Origin: Plumapathes pennacea
Taxonomy: Eukaryota > Cnidaria > Anthozoa > Antipatharia > Myriopathidae
NCBI GenBank assembly: GCA_964036295.1
Contig: OZ038464.1
Coordinates: forward strand, 25,524,508 to 25,588,507
Direction of reading: 5' to 3'
Length of the DNA stretch: 64,000 bases
The notes below the pieces were generated by a model. It did no database searches and had not been told where the DNA came from. It was given only the letters and a program-made list of their open reading frames with translations. Within the stretch, counting starts at the first letter, position 1; every line of letters begins with the position of its first letter. A program made the translations under genes and the position numbers. Below, piece after piece: positions 32,312 to 41,850 of the stretch.

Positions 32312-32654
32312 GCCCATTGACAGGGGTGACACAGTGCGAATGAGGTTACCTGGGCAGAGCACTTGGAGTGCGGGCACCTGCACAGATGTAGTTGGTCCTC
32401 GGAGCTACGAAGTGAAGGTCGGAGAGGGAATCTACCGGCGTAATAGGAGGCACCTCATCAGCACCGGTGGGTCAGCGCCAGCCACACTACCAGGAGAAGC
32501 TTACGATGAAGAACCACGCACGGACGAAGAAACGGAAGCGACGGTTACTCCTCAGGATCCTGAGCAGCTACCACCCCGAGAAACATTGCGTAGATCACAG
32601 CGCAACAGAAAGCCACCAGCATGGCAGAATGATTTTGTCATGTCGCAACAATAG
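32238..32654 (+). pseudogene. Integrase C-terminal segment of the gypsy element in a shifted frame
   Basis: 138 codons overlapping the end of the main polyprotein in another frame. The content is the expected integrase tail: a basic QQFYYNQRSKPL stretch, then DTVRMRLPGQSTWSAGTC and the SH3-like YEVKVGEGIYRRNRRHL motif, ending in an acidic tail. It is therefore a displaced part of gag-pol, not an independent gene. The displacement could be a real single-base indel in the A-run, a sequencing or assembly error, or programmed frameshifting; the first two are more likely. Confidence 0.8.
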
Positions 32655-32709
32655 TTAGTCACACCTGAGATCGAACCGAACATTTCCAGCATAGTGAGAA
32701 AAGGGGAGA

Positions 32710-32891
32710 TGTGACGAGTTGCGTTACTGTTTAGTTCTGTTTTGTGTTATTGTTAATTTAAGCCAATCACATCGTTGCTTGCTTGAACAAACACACGTGC
32801 GAGTAAAACTACGGACGCGAGGAGGAGCGATTGGGGATACAGCTTGTCAGTGAATAAATACTGAGTTTACTACCAGTATTAGCTTTTTACA
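32710..32891 (+). repeat. 3' LTR of gypsy element
   Basis: 182-bp copy identical by eye to 28399-28580, preceded by the polypurine tract. Confidence 0.92.
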
Positions 32892-32922
32892 GAAATATCA
32901 TGCGCTTTCTGCCCGAATAGAT

Positions 32923-33227
32923 ATAGAGGATATTACACGGCGGCGCGAAGATATGAATTTTATTTTCGAGTGGTAAAATATTGTTTTTACCACTCGAAAA
33001 TAAAATCCATATCTTCAAGCCGCCGTGTAATTTTCTTTTTATTATATTAGACACGAGTGTTTTACGAGAAATTGCACAAACAGCCGTGCAAAAGCGGGAA
33101 ATGATTCCAACAATATCCTCACTAGTGAGGATATGGAAAATACGCCACTCGGGTCCCGGATGTAGTTTCGTATGGATTTACGCACGGTATATTTTCCAGT
33201 AAAACACTCGTGTCTATATAATAAAAT
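32923..33227. repeat. Composite hairpin element, present only in unit 1
   Basis: Inner hairpin at 32928-33031: TTACACGGCGGCG, AAGATATGAATTTTATTTTC and GAGTGGTAAAA pair with their inverse a few bases later. A second inverted pair, TAGACACGAGTGTTTTAC (about 33048) and GTAAAACACTCGTGTCTATA (about 33200), encloses the short palindrome CCTCACTAGTGAGG. Unit 2 runs straight from CCCAAATAG into CAGTTTATGCAT without this sequence, so it is an insertion of about 305 bp. Confidence 0.8.
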
Positions 33228-33766
33228 AGTTTATGCATACCACTTTTTAACCCTATTCAGATTTCTTTTCAGTAGAGATTTACAGCCTAAAAACTTAGGC
33301 CGGAAAATGTTTCAGTCTGCCCTTTTCTGAATCTCAGTACCTCTCTGTCAGCTGCTATGTTGAGTTTGTGCCCGCCCAGTCGGGCATTTGACTGTCGACA
33401 GGATGTTGGTCAGCGGTCGCAATGTTCCTTCGCGCACGTCTAGGCGCTCGTGTTGGTGACGGCGTACGTGAAACTGTATTTGGAAAGAACTACAACTGTT
33501 CGTGGTGATTGTTCCGTTTCCACCATTTGAACTTTGTTTTTCGTTGTCTGACAACGTATTTCCGGAAACTGTTCCTTCAATGAAATAAACGCGTTTATTT
33601 GTAGGCTGTGGAGCCCAACCGGAGGAGTAGTATTTGACCGTGTTTTTTTTTTGCCCGCATGGTGGGGCATTAAAAGCCGGGGATTTGCCCGGGGAGGGGG
33701 AGGGTAATAATCGCGTTTGGCTTGACTCATACTTAATGATCTGCAAATCTTTATTGATTCAGCGGG

Positions 33767-34498
33767 ATGCAGAAGAAGGGCAACAAAGCCGAATTTTCGG
33801 AACCTTGGCAGAGAAGTGACGTAGTGCTTGTTGTGGAAGAAAAAAAGTTTCACGTGCACAAAACTATGCTCTCCATTTGGTCTCCAGTCTTCGAGAAAAT
33901 GTTCTTTACCGACTTTAGTGAGAAAAATGCAGCGGAGATCCCGCTAACCGGGAAAAAGGCTTCAGAGATCAAGGAGATGCTTCTGGTTATCTACCCCACA
34001 ACCAAACCCGTGACGGAAAGCAACTACGCCTTCCTCCTTTGTCTTGCTCGGGAATATCAAATGGAACAACTGACAGAGCGCTGCGAGCAATTCTTGATAG
34101 ACCGAAAGAAAACTCCAACTGAGGTCGTTGATTTCTTGATTTTGGCCGATGAGTTTCAAATGAAGGAACTTAGTAAACAGTGCGTGGAGATGGCTAAAAC
34201 CACGCCCTTACGCGAGCTGAAAAATCACGAAAAATACGCACAAATTGAGTGCGAAAGAGGAAGGGAGATCGCTGAAGGACGCGTGGAATTTTTGGAGGCC
34301 AAGATAAAGGACGGAACCGAGTGGGCTATCCAGCAGATTATGAAGAATTGTCGGCCGCGTTGTCTGGTAACTTGCCATGACAGTATATCTAATCAATTGA
34401 GTGCCATCAAAACTAAGGCAAGCACTACTAAAGAAGATAGTGAAGTGAAGATTTTTGTGGAGCTTTTTGAACAGCGACTTATGCCATTATATCAATAA
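33767..34498 (+). CDS. BTB/POZ domain protein, unit 1 copy (243 aa)
   Basis: Single coding exon starting four bases after a conserved TTGATTCAG acceptor. BTB/POZ domain at residues ~12-115: WQRSDVVLVVEE, FHVHKTMLSIWSPVFEKMF, IPLTGKKASEIKEMLLVIYP, LAREYQMEQLTERCEQFL. The helical tail (~120-190) ends with an RELKNHEKYAQIECERGREI helix and a coiled-coil-like EGRVEFLEAKIKDGTEWAIQQ. There is no MATH or Kelch domain. It is roughly 80-85% identical by eye to the 37544 gene. Differences are concentrated between residues ~193 and 215, so the BTB dimer interface is conserved and the distal region varies. A Cul3-adaptor or scaffold role is possible but not shown. The stop codon lies inside an AATAAA hexamer. 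Confidence 0.9.
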   Translation: MQKKGNKAEFSEPWQRSDVVLVVEEKKFHVHKTMLSIWSPVFEKMFFTDFSEKNAAEIPLTGKKASEIKEMLLVIYPTTKPVTESNYAFLLCLAREYQMEQLTERCEQFLIDRKKTPTEVVDFLILADEFQMKELSKQCVEMAKTTPLRELKNHEKYAQIECERGREIAEGRVEFLEAKIKDGTEWAIQQIMKNCRPRCLVTCHDSISNQLSAIKTKASTTKEDSEVKIFVELFEQRLMPLYQ

Positions 34499-35102
34499 AC
34501 TCTTGGATCTGCTGTTTGGTTGATGGATATTCCACGTGACTAAACCTACGGACAGCGAATGATACTCCGACGCGATTATTGGATTGGTTATTTCGATTAA
34601 ACAGTGTTGAGCAGCATTGGCCTACCTAAATAGGATGTAACAAAAATCGTCGGAAAAATGATCATCCAGCTAAATAACTTTTAAAAAAAATCGTCTTTCG
34701 AGATATTTCTTGATTATTTTTAACCAAAGCCTTGGCAAGCAGTCCCGGCCGTGTATCGGATGTTCAGAGAACAGACCGATTACTTAATGCAGTAGTCAAT
34801 TAAAACTTCCTTTTACAAGGATACAGTATAAGCGACACAAAGAGAGTTCAAAGCTGGATCAAATGGTATTAAGTTATTCACACCGCACTCTATCCCCTAG
34901 AGGTTGTGAGGAGAAAAAATATTTTAGTGAAACCTGATAGCCAGTCGAACTTTCACTCCTGAGTTCAGGATACAAATTCTCCCAATTCGTTCAAGAACGA
35001 AAAATACGAGTGATGTGTTGAGAGTTATAAGCCGTCATATTAAAATCTCCAACGAGAGACTAAGAAAATGCAGGAAAGGGTCAAAGTGACCGACACGGCT
35101 AC

Positions 35103-35798
35103 TTATTCACTTGCTATCGTTGTCAACGATTCTTCAGAGACACTTCGGACATTTCCTAACACGGCAGGTGAAGACATGAATCTACCCCGTCGAGGCGGCG
35201 GAACAGCGCTGTCAGAATCAACCACTTTTCCTCCCGCGATCCGGGGCAACATAACAGTGTTCCTGCGCCGATTTCTTCCCAATATTTTCGATTGTGGGAT
35301 TAACGCCTGATTTGAGTCGTGCTCTGGTTTAGGCGGCCACTCTATCATACCCGCGCTACTCTTTTGCAACGGAGGAAGCTGCTTTAATTCCAGAAAACTC
35401 ATCGGCACTTTAGTCTGGTTACTCAGCACGGAAAATCTCCGACGAACAGGCTTCGGGTTCGTCTCGTGTTCCGCTTCGGTCTCGAGGTCGGTCTTCGGTT
35501 CGTGCTCGGGCGCCGGTTGAAGTGGTTTTTCCACGCGCGTACTCGAGTGTGAGATTTTGCGGTCAGTCTTCGCCGGTTCAACACTTCTGGTGCTCTGCAA
35601 CAGCTCTCTCCGCACGTTAAGCACTCTTCTTTGCATCTTCCTCAGGCGCAGTTCTTCTTCTTTCACGAGATTATCAAGTCTTTTGTTCAGCTTCTCTTTC
35701 TCGCGTTCGTTCCTCAACTTCGCCGCAACGAGGTTGTTCAGAACTTTTTTTCTCAAAACTCGTTCTTTCTCGTTGGTTTTCTCGTCAGCAGCGAGCAT
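35103..35798 (-). CDS. Unrecognised basic coiled-coil protein, unit 1 copy (231 aa)
   Basis: Intronless frame on the minus strand. The start is ATG at 35798 (MLAADEKT). The open frame extends further 5' only through non-ATG codons, and in unit 2 the matching upstream frame carries a stop, which fixes this ATG. Residues ~5-65 are a highly charged helix (KERVLRKKVLNN, LRNEREKEKLNKRLDNLVKE, LRLRKMQRRVLNVRREL), very likely a coiled coil. The remainder is disordered, rich in Pro/Glu/Ser, with a VRRRFSVL basic patch. I do not recognise a family. Conservation of frame and length between the two units, with C-terminal drift only, supports a real gene. It is convergent with the BTB gene (3' ends about 600 bp apart), and both sit inside the duplicated unit. 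Confidence 0.65.
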   Translation of the reverse strand: MLAADEKTNEKERVLRKKVLNNLVAAKLRNEREKEKLNKRLDNLVKEEELRLRKMQRRVLNVRRELLQSTRSVEPAKTDRKISHSSTRVEKPLQPAPEHEPKTDLETEAEHETNPKPVRRRFSVLSNQTKVPMSFLELKQLPPLQKSSAGMIEWPPKPEHDSNQALIPQSKILGRNRRRNTVMLPRIAGGKVVDSDSAVPPPRRGRFMSSPAVLGNVRSVSEESLTTIASE

Positions 35799-37543
35799 TG
35801 TGAACTTCAATCCCAACTTTGCCCTGTTTACCGTAACATGGCCATGGGTGATCAATAATTTCCCCGACAATCTTTCTGTTACTATCTCAAGACATTGATC
35901 GCAGGATCTGAGTTGTATAATGTTGGATCAGTTTCACGGTGAAGACTTTTAAGAGACTTCGGTATAATTAATCGCGACCTGATGTTATTCTTGTCAAGTG
36001 TGGTTGCTACGAATTAAAAACCCTACGGTAATGGACTTTGTTAACTATTAATGAGTTCCGTTATTGAGACCACAGCAAACAAACAACGTTTATCAATTAC
36101 AGAAAAAAACAACTTATATTTTTTGAAAAATTATCGTTCAACACTCGTCTCAAGTGGTTCGGATAAACTGTTCCCTAGGTTTCTGTGCTTCAGCGCTTGA
36201 CTTGCTGTCAAGCTTCAAACTTTGCCACGCAAGCTGAGAAAAATCACCTCCACATCAATAGAAAAGAAAAATACAAGACAAGCGAGGTTCGCTCAGCGGT
36301 ATCCTTCCTTCTCCTCTCTCCCTTTTGCAAAATTATTGAGAGATGACACTCTCCCCAGTCCTTTGCCTTGAGAAGTGACTGACACGGGGAGACACGGCAG
36401 CCAACAAAAGTGACTGGACTGATTATCTGAATATTGCGTTTGAAAGGTGAGTGCTTTATGGTTTTCCTGTCATATTACAGTCCTTCTCAGTAGCTGTCGA
36501 TACATTATTTTACTCGTGTGTTACGGCGTTCTGCATTTGCTTGTTTCACTAGCCTGGATCCGTCCGTATAGTGACGATACTCTAGCTGTTAGGATTCCTT
36601 ACACTTCGGTCGATGTGTATTCTAGAAGTAGTCCTATTGATATTAATTTAACTATGTCAGTGATCAGTGGAAGGGACTAGTCCATTTATCGACTGCATCT
36701 GATTTTAACTGATTCGTCGAACTCTCTACCAGTACTTCCGGCTTCTAGATGATGCTCGATGGATCGTGTTCGCCACACAAGATACGTCGATAAATGGATT
36801 ATTACTCAGAAGTTCCAACTACGTACAGTCAAACCTGTTGCGATCGCGCAATTTCGCTACAATTTGTTTACTGAATGTACTCCAATTAGTTGCCACTGTG
36901 AAAGGAATATCATGCGCTTTCTGCCCAAATAGAACAGTTTATGCATTAATAGCGCGTACCACTTTTTAACCCTATTGCAGATTATCTCTTTTCAGTAGAG
37001 ATTTATAGCCTAAAAAATCAGGCCGAAAAATGTTTCAGTCTTCCCTTTTCTGAATCTCAGTATCTCTCTGTCCGCTGCTATGCTGAGTTTGTGCCCGCCC
37101 AGTCGGGCATTTGACTGTTGACAAGATGTTGGTCAGCGGTCGCAATGTTCCTTCGCGCGCGTCTAGGCGTTCGTGTTGGTGACGGCGTACGTGAAACTGT
37201 ATTTGGAAAAAACTGCAACTGTTCGTGGTGATTGTTTACTTTCCACCATCTGAGCTTTGTTTTTCGTTGCCTGACAACGTAATTCCGGTAACTGTTCCTT
37301 CGATGAAAAGAACGCGTTTATTTGTAGGTTGTGGAGCCCAACCGGAGGAGTATTTGACCGTGATTTTTTGCCCGCATGGAGGGGCATTAGACCCAAAATT
37401 TTCAAAAAAAAGTCCAAATGCCCGGGGGTTTGCCCGGGGAGGGGGGAGGATAATAATCGCGTTTGGCTTGACTCATACGTAATGATTTTACATCGAAGTC
37501 AATTTGACTGATTAAAACTGCAAATCTTTGTTGATTCAGCGGG

Positions 37544-38269
37544 ATGCAGAAGAAGGGCAACGAATCCGAATTTTCGGAACCTTGGCAGAGAAGTGACGTA
37601 GTGCTTGTTGTGGAAGAAAAAACGTTTCACGTGCACAAAACTATGCTGTCCATTTGGTCTCCAGTCTTCGAGAAGATGTTCTCTTCCGACTTTAGTGAGA
37701 AAAATGCAGCGGAGATCCCGCTACCCGGGAAGAAGGCTTCAGAGATCAAGGAGATGCTTCTGGTTATCTACCCCACAACCAAACCCGTGACGGAACACAA
37801 CTACGACTACCTCCTTAATCTTGCTCGAGAATATCAAATGGAACAACTGACAGAGCGCTGCGAGCAATACTTGATAGACCGACAGAAAACTCCAGCTCAG
37901 GCCGTTGATTTCTTGATTTTGGCCGTTGAGTTTCAAATGAAGGAACTGACTAAACAGTGCGTGGAGGTGACTAAAACCATGCCTTTACGCGAGCTGAAAA
38001 ATCACGAAAAATACGCGCAAATCGAGTGCGAAAGAGGAAGGGAGATCGCTGAAAGACGCGTGGAATTTTTGGAGGCCAAGATAAAGGACGGAACCGAGTG
38101 GGCTATCCAGCAGATCGCGAATAAATGTCCGGGTTATCAGTCGTGGCGTATCCGTGTATCTGATCAATTAGATGCCATCAAAACTAAAGCCGCAAGCACT
38201 AAAGAAAATAGTCCAATGAAGATTGTTGTGGAGCTTTTGGAACAGCGACTTATGCCATTATATCAGTAA
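37544..38269 (+). CDS. BTB/POZ domain protein, unit 2 copy (241 aa)
   Basis: Paralogue of the 33767 gene with the same architecture. The BTB/POZ fold spans residues ~12-115 (WQRSDVVLVVEEKTFHVHKT, IPLPGKKASEIKEMLLVIYP, YQMEQLTERCEQYL). A BACK-like helical tail and a C-terminal ELLEQRLMPLYQ follow. The acceptor TTGATTCAG precedes the ATG as in unit 1, and the inferred 5'-UTR donor is at 36446. Residues ~193-215 differ strongly (CPGYQSWRIRVSDQL here against CRPRCLVTCHDSISNQL there). No frameshift or premature stop. It probably functions as a protein-interaction adaptor; no substrate-binding domain is visible. Confidence 0.9.
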   Translation: MQKKGNESEFSEPWQRSDVVLVVEEKTFHVHKTMLSIWSPVFEKMFSSDFSEKNAAEIPLPGKKASEIKEMLLVIYPTTKPVTEHNYDYLLNLAREYQMEQLTERCEQYLIDRQKTPAQAVDFLILAVEFQMKELTKQCVEVTKTMPLRELKNHEKYAQIECERGREIAERRVEFLEAKIKDGTEWAIQQIANKCPGYQSWRIRVSDQLDAIKTKAASTKENSPMKIVVELLEQRLMPLYQ

Positions 38270-38587
38270 ACTCTTGGATCTGCTGTTTGGTTGATGGATA
38301 TTCCACGTGTGAATGCGCCCACGAATAGCGAATGATACTCCCGCCCGACGTGATTGTTGCATGGGTTATTTTGATTAAACAATGTTGAACAGCAGTGGCC
38401 AACCTAAAGAGGATGTAACAAAAATCGTCGGAAAAATAATCGTCCCGGGCTAAATAACTTAAAAAAAGATTATCTTTCGTGACATTTCTTTTATTATTTT
38501 TAACCAAGGCCTTTATACCAAGCAGTCCCGACCGTGTATCTCGGATGCTCAGAGAACAAACCAATTACTTAATGCACTAGTCAATTG

Positions 38588-38872
38588 AAAAAAAAAAAAT
38601 GATAAAAAAATAAATATCGTTTATTTAAAGTCGAAGCATTAGGGAGTGGTTGCCCATTCTCCCGAATCAGAGGCTCATGTTTCAAATGTCCGGCCGGTGG
38701 AATACCTGTAGAAAGAAGACAGAAGGGAAAAACCGTTGGAGTTGCCTCCTCGGATGAAAAGCCTTACTACTGCCGGCCGTGGGAATTGAACCCACGGCCT
38801 CCTGGCTTGGAGCTTCATTACGGATTCAAGTCCACCACCCCAAAACCGCTCGGCCACCAAGGCAGTACTCTC
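38588..38872 (-). mobile_element. tRNA-Ser-derived SINE-like insertion
   Basis: Sequence present in unit 2 but absent from the matching place in unit 1 (about 34805-34815). On the minus strand it begins with a tRNA-like head (38872-38780), continues through an unrelated body, and ends in a long T-rich/A-rich simple tract near 38590-38620. Clear target duplications were not found. Gain in unit 2 is more likely than loss from unit 1. Confidence 0.6.
38785..38872 (-). tRNA. tRNA-Ser(UGA)-like sequence, probable SINE head or pseudo-tRNA
   Basis: The minus strand contains an A-box-like TGGCCGAGCGG, an anticodon-arm-like GGACTTGAATCC with TGA in the anticodon position, a long variable-arm-like spacer (class II), and a B-box-like GGTTCAATTCC inside a well-paired GTGGG/CCCAC T-arm. 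The acceptor arm does not pair properly in the standard register (GCCTTGG against GGCCGGC), so it is unlikely to be a functional tRNA. It is better read as the RNA polymerase III promoter head of a SINE. Confidence 0.5.
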
Positions 38873-39155
38873 TTTTACAAGGATACAGTAATAAGCGACA
38901 CAAAGAGAGTTCAAAGCTGGATCAAATGGTATTAAGTTATTCACACCGCACTCTATCCCCTAGAGGTTGTGAGGAGAAAAAGTATTTTACTGAAACCTGA
39001 TAGCCAGTCGAACTTTCACTCCTGAGTTCAGGATACAATTTCTCCCAATTCGCTCAAGAACGAAAAATACGAGTGATGTGTTGAGTGCCATAAATCTCCA
39101 TTGAGAGACTAAGAAAATGCAGGAAAGGGTCAAAGTGACCGACACGGCTACTTAT

Positions 39156-39851
39156 TCACTTGCTATCGTTGTCAACGATTAATTCTTCAGAGACACTTCG
39201 GACATTTCCTAACACGGCATGTGAAGACATGAATCTACCCCGTCGAGGCGACGGAACAGCGCTGTCAGAATCAACCACTTCTGCTCCCGCGATCCGGGGC
39301 AACATAACAGTGTTCCTGCACCGATTTCTGCCCAATATTTTCGATTGTGGGATTAACGCCTGATTTGAGTCGTGCTCTGGTTTAGGCGGCCACCCTATCA
39401 TACCCGCGCTACTCTTTTGCAACGGAGGAAGCTGCTTTAACTCCAGAAAACTCATCGGCACTTTAGTCGGGTTACTCAGCACGGAAAATCTCCGACGAAC
39501 AGGCTTCGGGTTCGTCTCGGGTTCCGCTTCGGTCTCGAGGTCGGTCTTCGGTTCGTGCTCGGGCGCCGGTTGAAGTGGTTTTTCCACTCGCGTACTCGAG
39601 TGTGAGATTTTGCGGTCAGTCTTCGCCGGTTCAACACTTCTGGTGCTCTGCAACAGCTCTCTGCGCACGTTAAGCACTCTTCTTTGCATCTTCCTCAGGC
39701 GCAGTTCTTCTTCTTTCACGAGATTATCAAGTCTTTTGTTCAACTTCTCTTTCTCGCGTTCGTTCCTCAACTTCGTCGCAACGAGGTTGTTCAGAACTTT
39801 TTTTCGCAAAACTCGTTCTTTCTCGCTCGTTTTCTCGTCAGCGGCAAGCAT
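39156..39851 (-). CDS. Unrecognised basic coiled-coil protein, unit 2 copy (231 aa)
   Basis: Paralogue of the 35103 gene, about 95% identical by eye over the first ~220 residues. A stop codon in frame just upstream of ATG 39851 supports this start. Residues ~5-65 are a charged coiled-coil helix (KERVLRKKVLNNLVATKLRN onward); the remainder is Pro/Glu/Ser-rich. A small indel (GATTAATTCTT against GATTCTT on the plus strand) changes the last eight residues: this copy ends ELIVDNDSK, the unit 1 copy ESLTTIASE. Both still total 231 residues. Function unknown. Confidence 0.65.
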   Translation of the reverse strand: MLAADEKTSEKERVLRKKVLNNLVATKLRNEREKEKLNKRLDNLVKEEELRLRKMQRRVLNVRRELLQSTRSVEPAKTDRKISHSSTRVEKPLQPAPEHEPKTDLETEAEPETNPKPVRRRFSVLSNPTKVPMSFLELKQLPPLQKSSAGMIGWPPKPEHDSNQALIPQSKILGRNRCRNTVMLPRIAGAEVVDSDSAVPSPRRGRFMSSHAVLGNVRSVSEELIVDNDSK

Positions 39852-40314
39852 TGTGAACTTCTATCCCAACTTTGTCCTGTTTACCGTAACATGACCATGG
39901 GTGATCAATAATTTCCCCGACAATCTTTCTGTTACTACCTCAAGACATTGATCGCAGGATCTGAGCTGTATAATGCTGGATCAGTTTCACGGTGAAGACT
40001 TTTAAGAGACTTCGGTATAATTAATCGCGACCTGATGTTATTCTTGTCGAGTGTGGTTGCTACGAATTAAAAACCCTACGGTAATGGACTTTGTTAACTA
40101 TTAATGAGTTCCGTTATTGAGACCACAGCAAACAAACAACGTTTATCAATTACAGAAAAAAACAACTTATATTTTTTGAAAAATTATCGTTCAACACTCG
40201 TCTCAAGTGGATCGGATAAACTGTTCCCTAGGTTTATGTGCTTCAGCGCTTGACTTGCTGTCAAGCTTCAAACTTTGCCACGCAAGCTGAGAAAAATCAC
40301 CTCCACATCAATAG

Positions 40315-41250
40315 GAAGCATGTATTACCGCGACAAAATACACCACAGCGGAAAGTTATTCCATGAATTTATAATGTACTTGGTCTCACACGTTTATTTT
40401 TGATGTGGCAGCAATCATTTCAATTAATCTTTGAAACAAACTGAATTTTGCTGGACTGTTTTGGTGGTTTAATCTATATTCGGCTTTACCGTTTTTAAAC
40501 GGTAAAAGTTGGGTGTGTTTGTTTATAGCAGGTGTCTTGAGTAATTTTAATGTATAAAATTGTTGCATGGAGTGACACGTGCGAAATTTGAATAACAGCT
40601 TGTTGTGAACTGAACCTGGCCCCAGACTCTTTTCGTTTCAAGAGTACACGAAAATCCCTTATTACTATTTTCTGAGCCCGCATTTCAAGCGGCAATTTTC
40701 ACACCTTGGTGTGAAATTTGACACCTCTGACATTAATTTTAAAAACTCTATCCTATGCAGGTTCAGGATAATGACAGAGTTTCTTGACATTGTGAGCCAA
40801 TTTCGAGCAAATTGTGATAATGTACAACCTATTTTAGCCAGTTCTAATACCTTAATGTTTTCTCTAAGACATCACTAATGCAGTGAGAAGCTAGCTTTAA
40901 AAATAACTTGGTCATAACAAAATATAAATAACTTATCCAATGTTTCGTGAAAGGGTTAAATCTTCAATAGTAATTTTCATACTTCGGGTATAAATGAAAC
41001 TAAATTCCAGCTCTGGACTTGAAATCAATGCAAAGTCACGAATTTGTAATGATAGAAATAGCACAAACACAACAAGCGAAGGCGAATTTATTATTACAAA
41101 AATACTTTACAGCCTTCTTACATCATAGCAGAAGACACGTATATGTGTATACATGTATACTGGTGCCATTACTTTACAGCCCTAGACCTTTATGAGAATT
41201 ATTTTATTTTATCAATAAATAAACTTATATTTCTAATATTTGCCCTTTTT
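40315..41250. other. Gene-less stretch
   Basis: AT-rich sequence between the duplicated unit and the trinucleotide repeat. Part of it may be 3' UTR of the GPR155 homologue. A short inverted pair TTTTTAAACGGTAAAA occurs near 40493. Nothing else recognised. Confidence 0.4.
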
Positions 41251-41261
41251 AAATGCATCAT

Positions 41262-41470
41262 TGTGGCCGTCGTTATCGTCAGCATAATCGTCATCGTCAC
41301 CGCCGTCGTCATCATCATCATCATCATCAATTTAATCGTCATCGTCACCGCCGTCATCATCATCATCATCATCATCATCAATTTAATCGTCATCGTCACC
41401 GCCGTCATCATCATCATCATCATCATCAATTTAATCGTCATCAATTTCGTCAACTAAGCGTCATCATCAC
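41262..41470. repeat. Interrupted (ATC)n array with a ~60-bp higher-order period
   Basis: Three copies of a block AATTTAATCGTCATCGTCACC, GCCGTC and then six to nine ATC triplets, at a spacing of about 60 bp, followed by looser GTCATC triplets. Repeat-derived open frames in both strands (His/Ile/Met-rich) are not genes. Confidence 0.9.
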
Positions 41471-41850
41471 CATCATAGCCTTCATCAATATCGTCAAATT
41501 AAGCGTCATAGTCGGAATCGTCAGCATAAATGCTTCGTCGTGGTTTCATCATTCTCACCATTCTCATCGACGTTATTAACGTCGTTTTTGTCATTGATAC
41601 GGGCTACTTCCTAAAGACGGTATTTGATTGACTGACTGAAGCCAGTTTCAAATGCATATTTACAAGTTATTCACCACATGACAACCCGGTCAAGTGATTC
41701 AAGCACATCAAACTAGTGTAGCACAATTTGGAAGATATTCGCGGTCACTTCTAACACAATGTCCCCCAGACGAGAATTGCAAAATGCCAGGAGCCGTTTT
41801 TCTGTTAGCATGTCTATAGTGTTTGCTACATGAATCACACCTTGACATCA

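Larger units (their letters stand above)
28399..32891 (+). mobile_element. Ty3/gypsy LTR retrotransposon, nearly intact
   Basis: A 4.5-kb element. LTRs of 182 bp lie at 28399-28580 and 32710-32891, begin TGTGACGAG and end TTTTTACA; they look identical by eye. GAAAT flanks both ends (28394-28398 and 32892-32896), a 5-bp target duplication. A polypurine tract (AAAAGGGGAGA) precedes the 3' LTR. The paralogous unit has an empty site near 36904. The polyprotein has one frame break near its C-terminus. Confidence 0.95.
27894..36261. repeat. Segmental duplication, unit 1 (BTB + coiled-coil gene), interrupted by two insertions
   Basis: It starts at CTGATTATCTGAATATTGC and ends at CACCTCCACATCAATAG, the same boundaries as unit 2 (36419-40314). 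After removing the gypsy element and one target repeat (28399-32896) and the hairpin element (about 32923-33227), its length is close to that of unit 2. It contains a probable 5'-UTR exon ending in GAAAG|GTGAGT at 27922, the BTB gene, and the minus-strand 231-aa gene. Similarity is high across coding and noncoding parts. Confidence 0.88.
36419..40314. repeat. Segmental duplication, unit 2 (BTB + coiled-coil gene)
   Basis: Direct tandem copy of unit 1, separated from it by about 160 bp of unrelated sequence. It retains the uninterrupted sites of the gypsy and hairpin elements but carries its own insertion, a tRNA-Ser-like SINE at about 38588-38872. Confidence 0.88.

Noticed and set aside
35799..35870. 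Longer N-terminus for the unit 1 coiled-coil protein
   Set aside because: It would need a TTG start, and the homologous upstream frame in unit 2 contains a stop codon.
41262..41470. CRISPR-like regular spacing
   Set aside because: The ~60-bp period is a higher-order trinucleotide repeat in a eukaryotic genome; there are no unique spacers or cas genes.
41143..41579. His/Ile/Met-rich open frames on both strands
   Set aside because: Translations of an interrupted ATC repeat.
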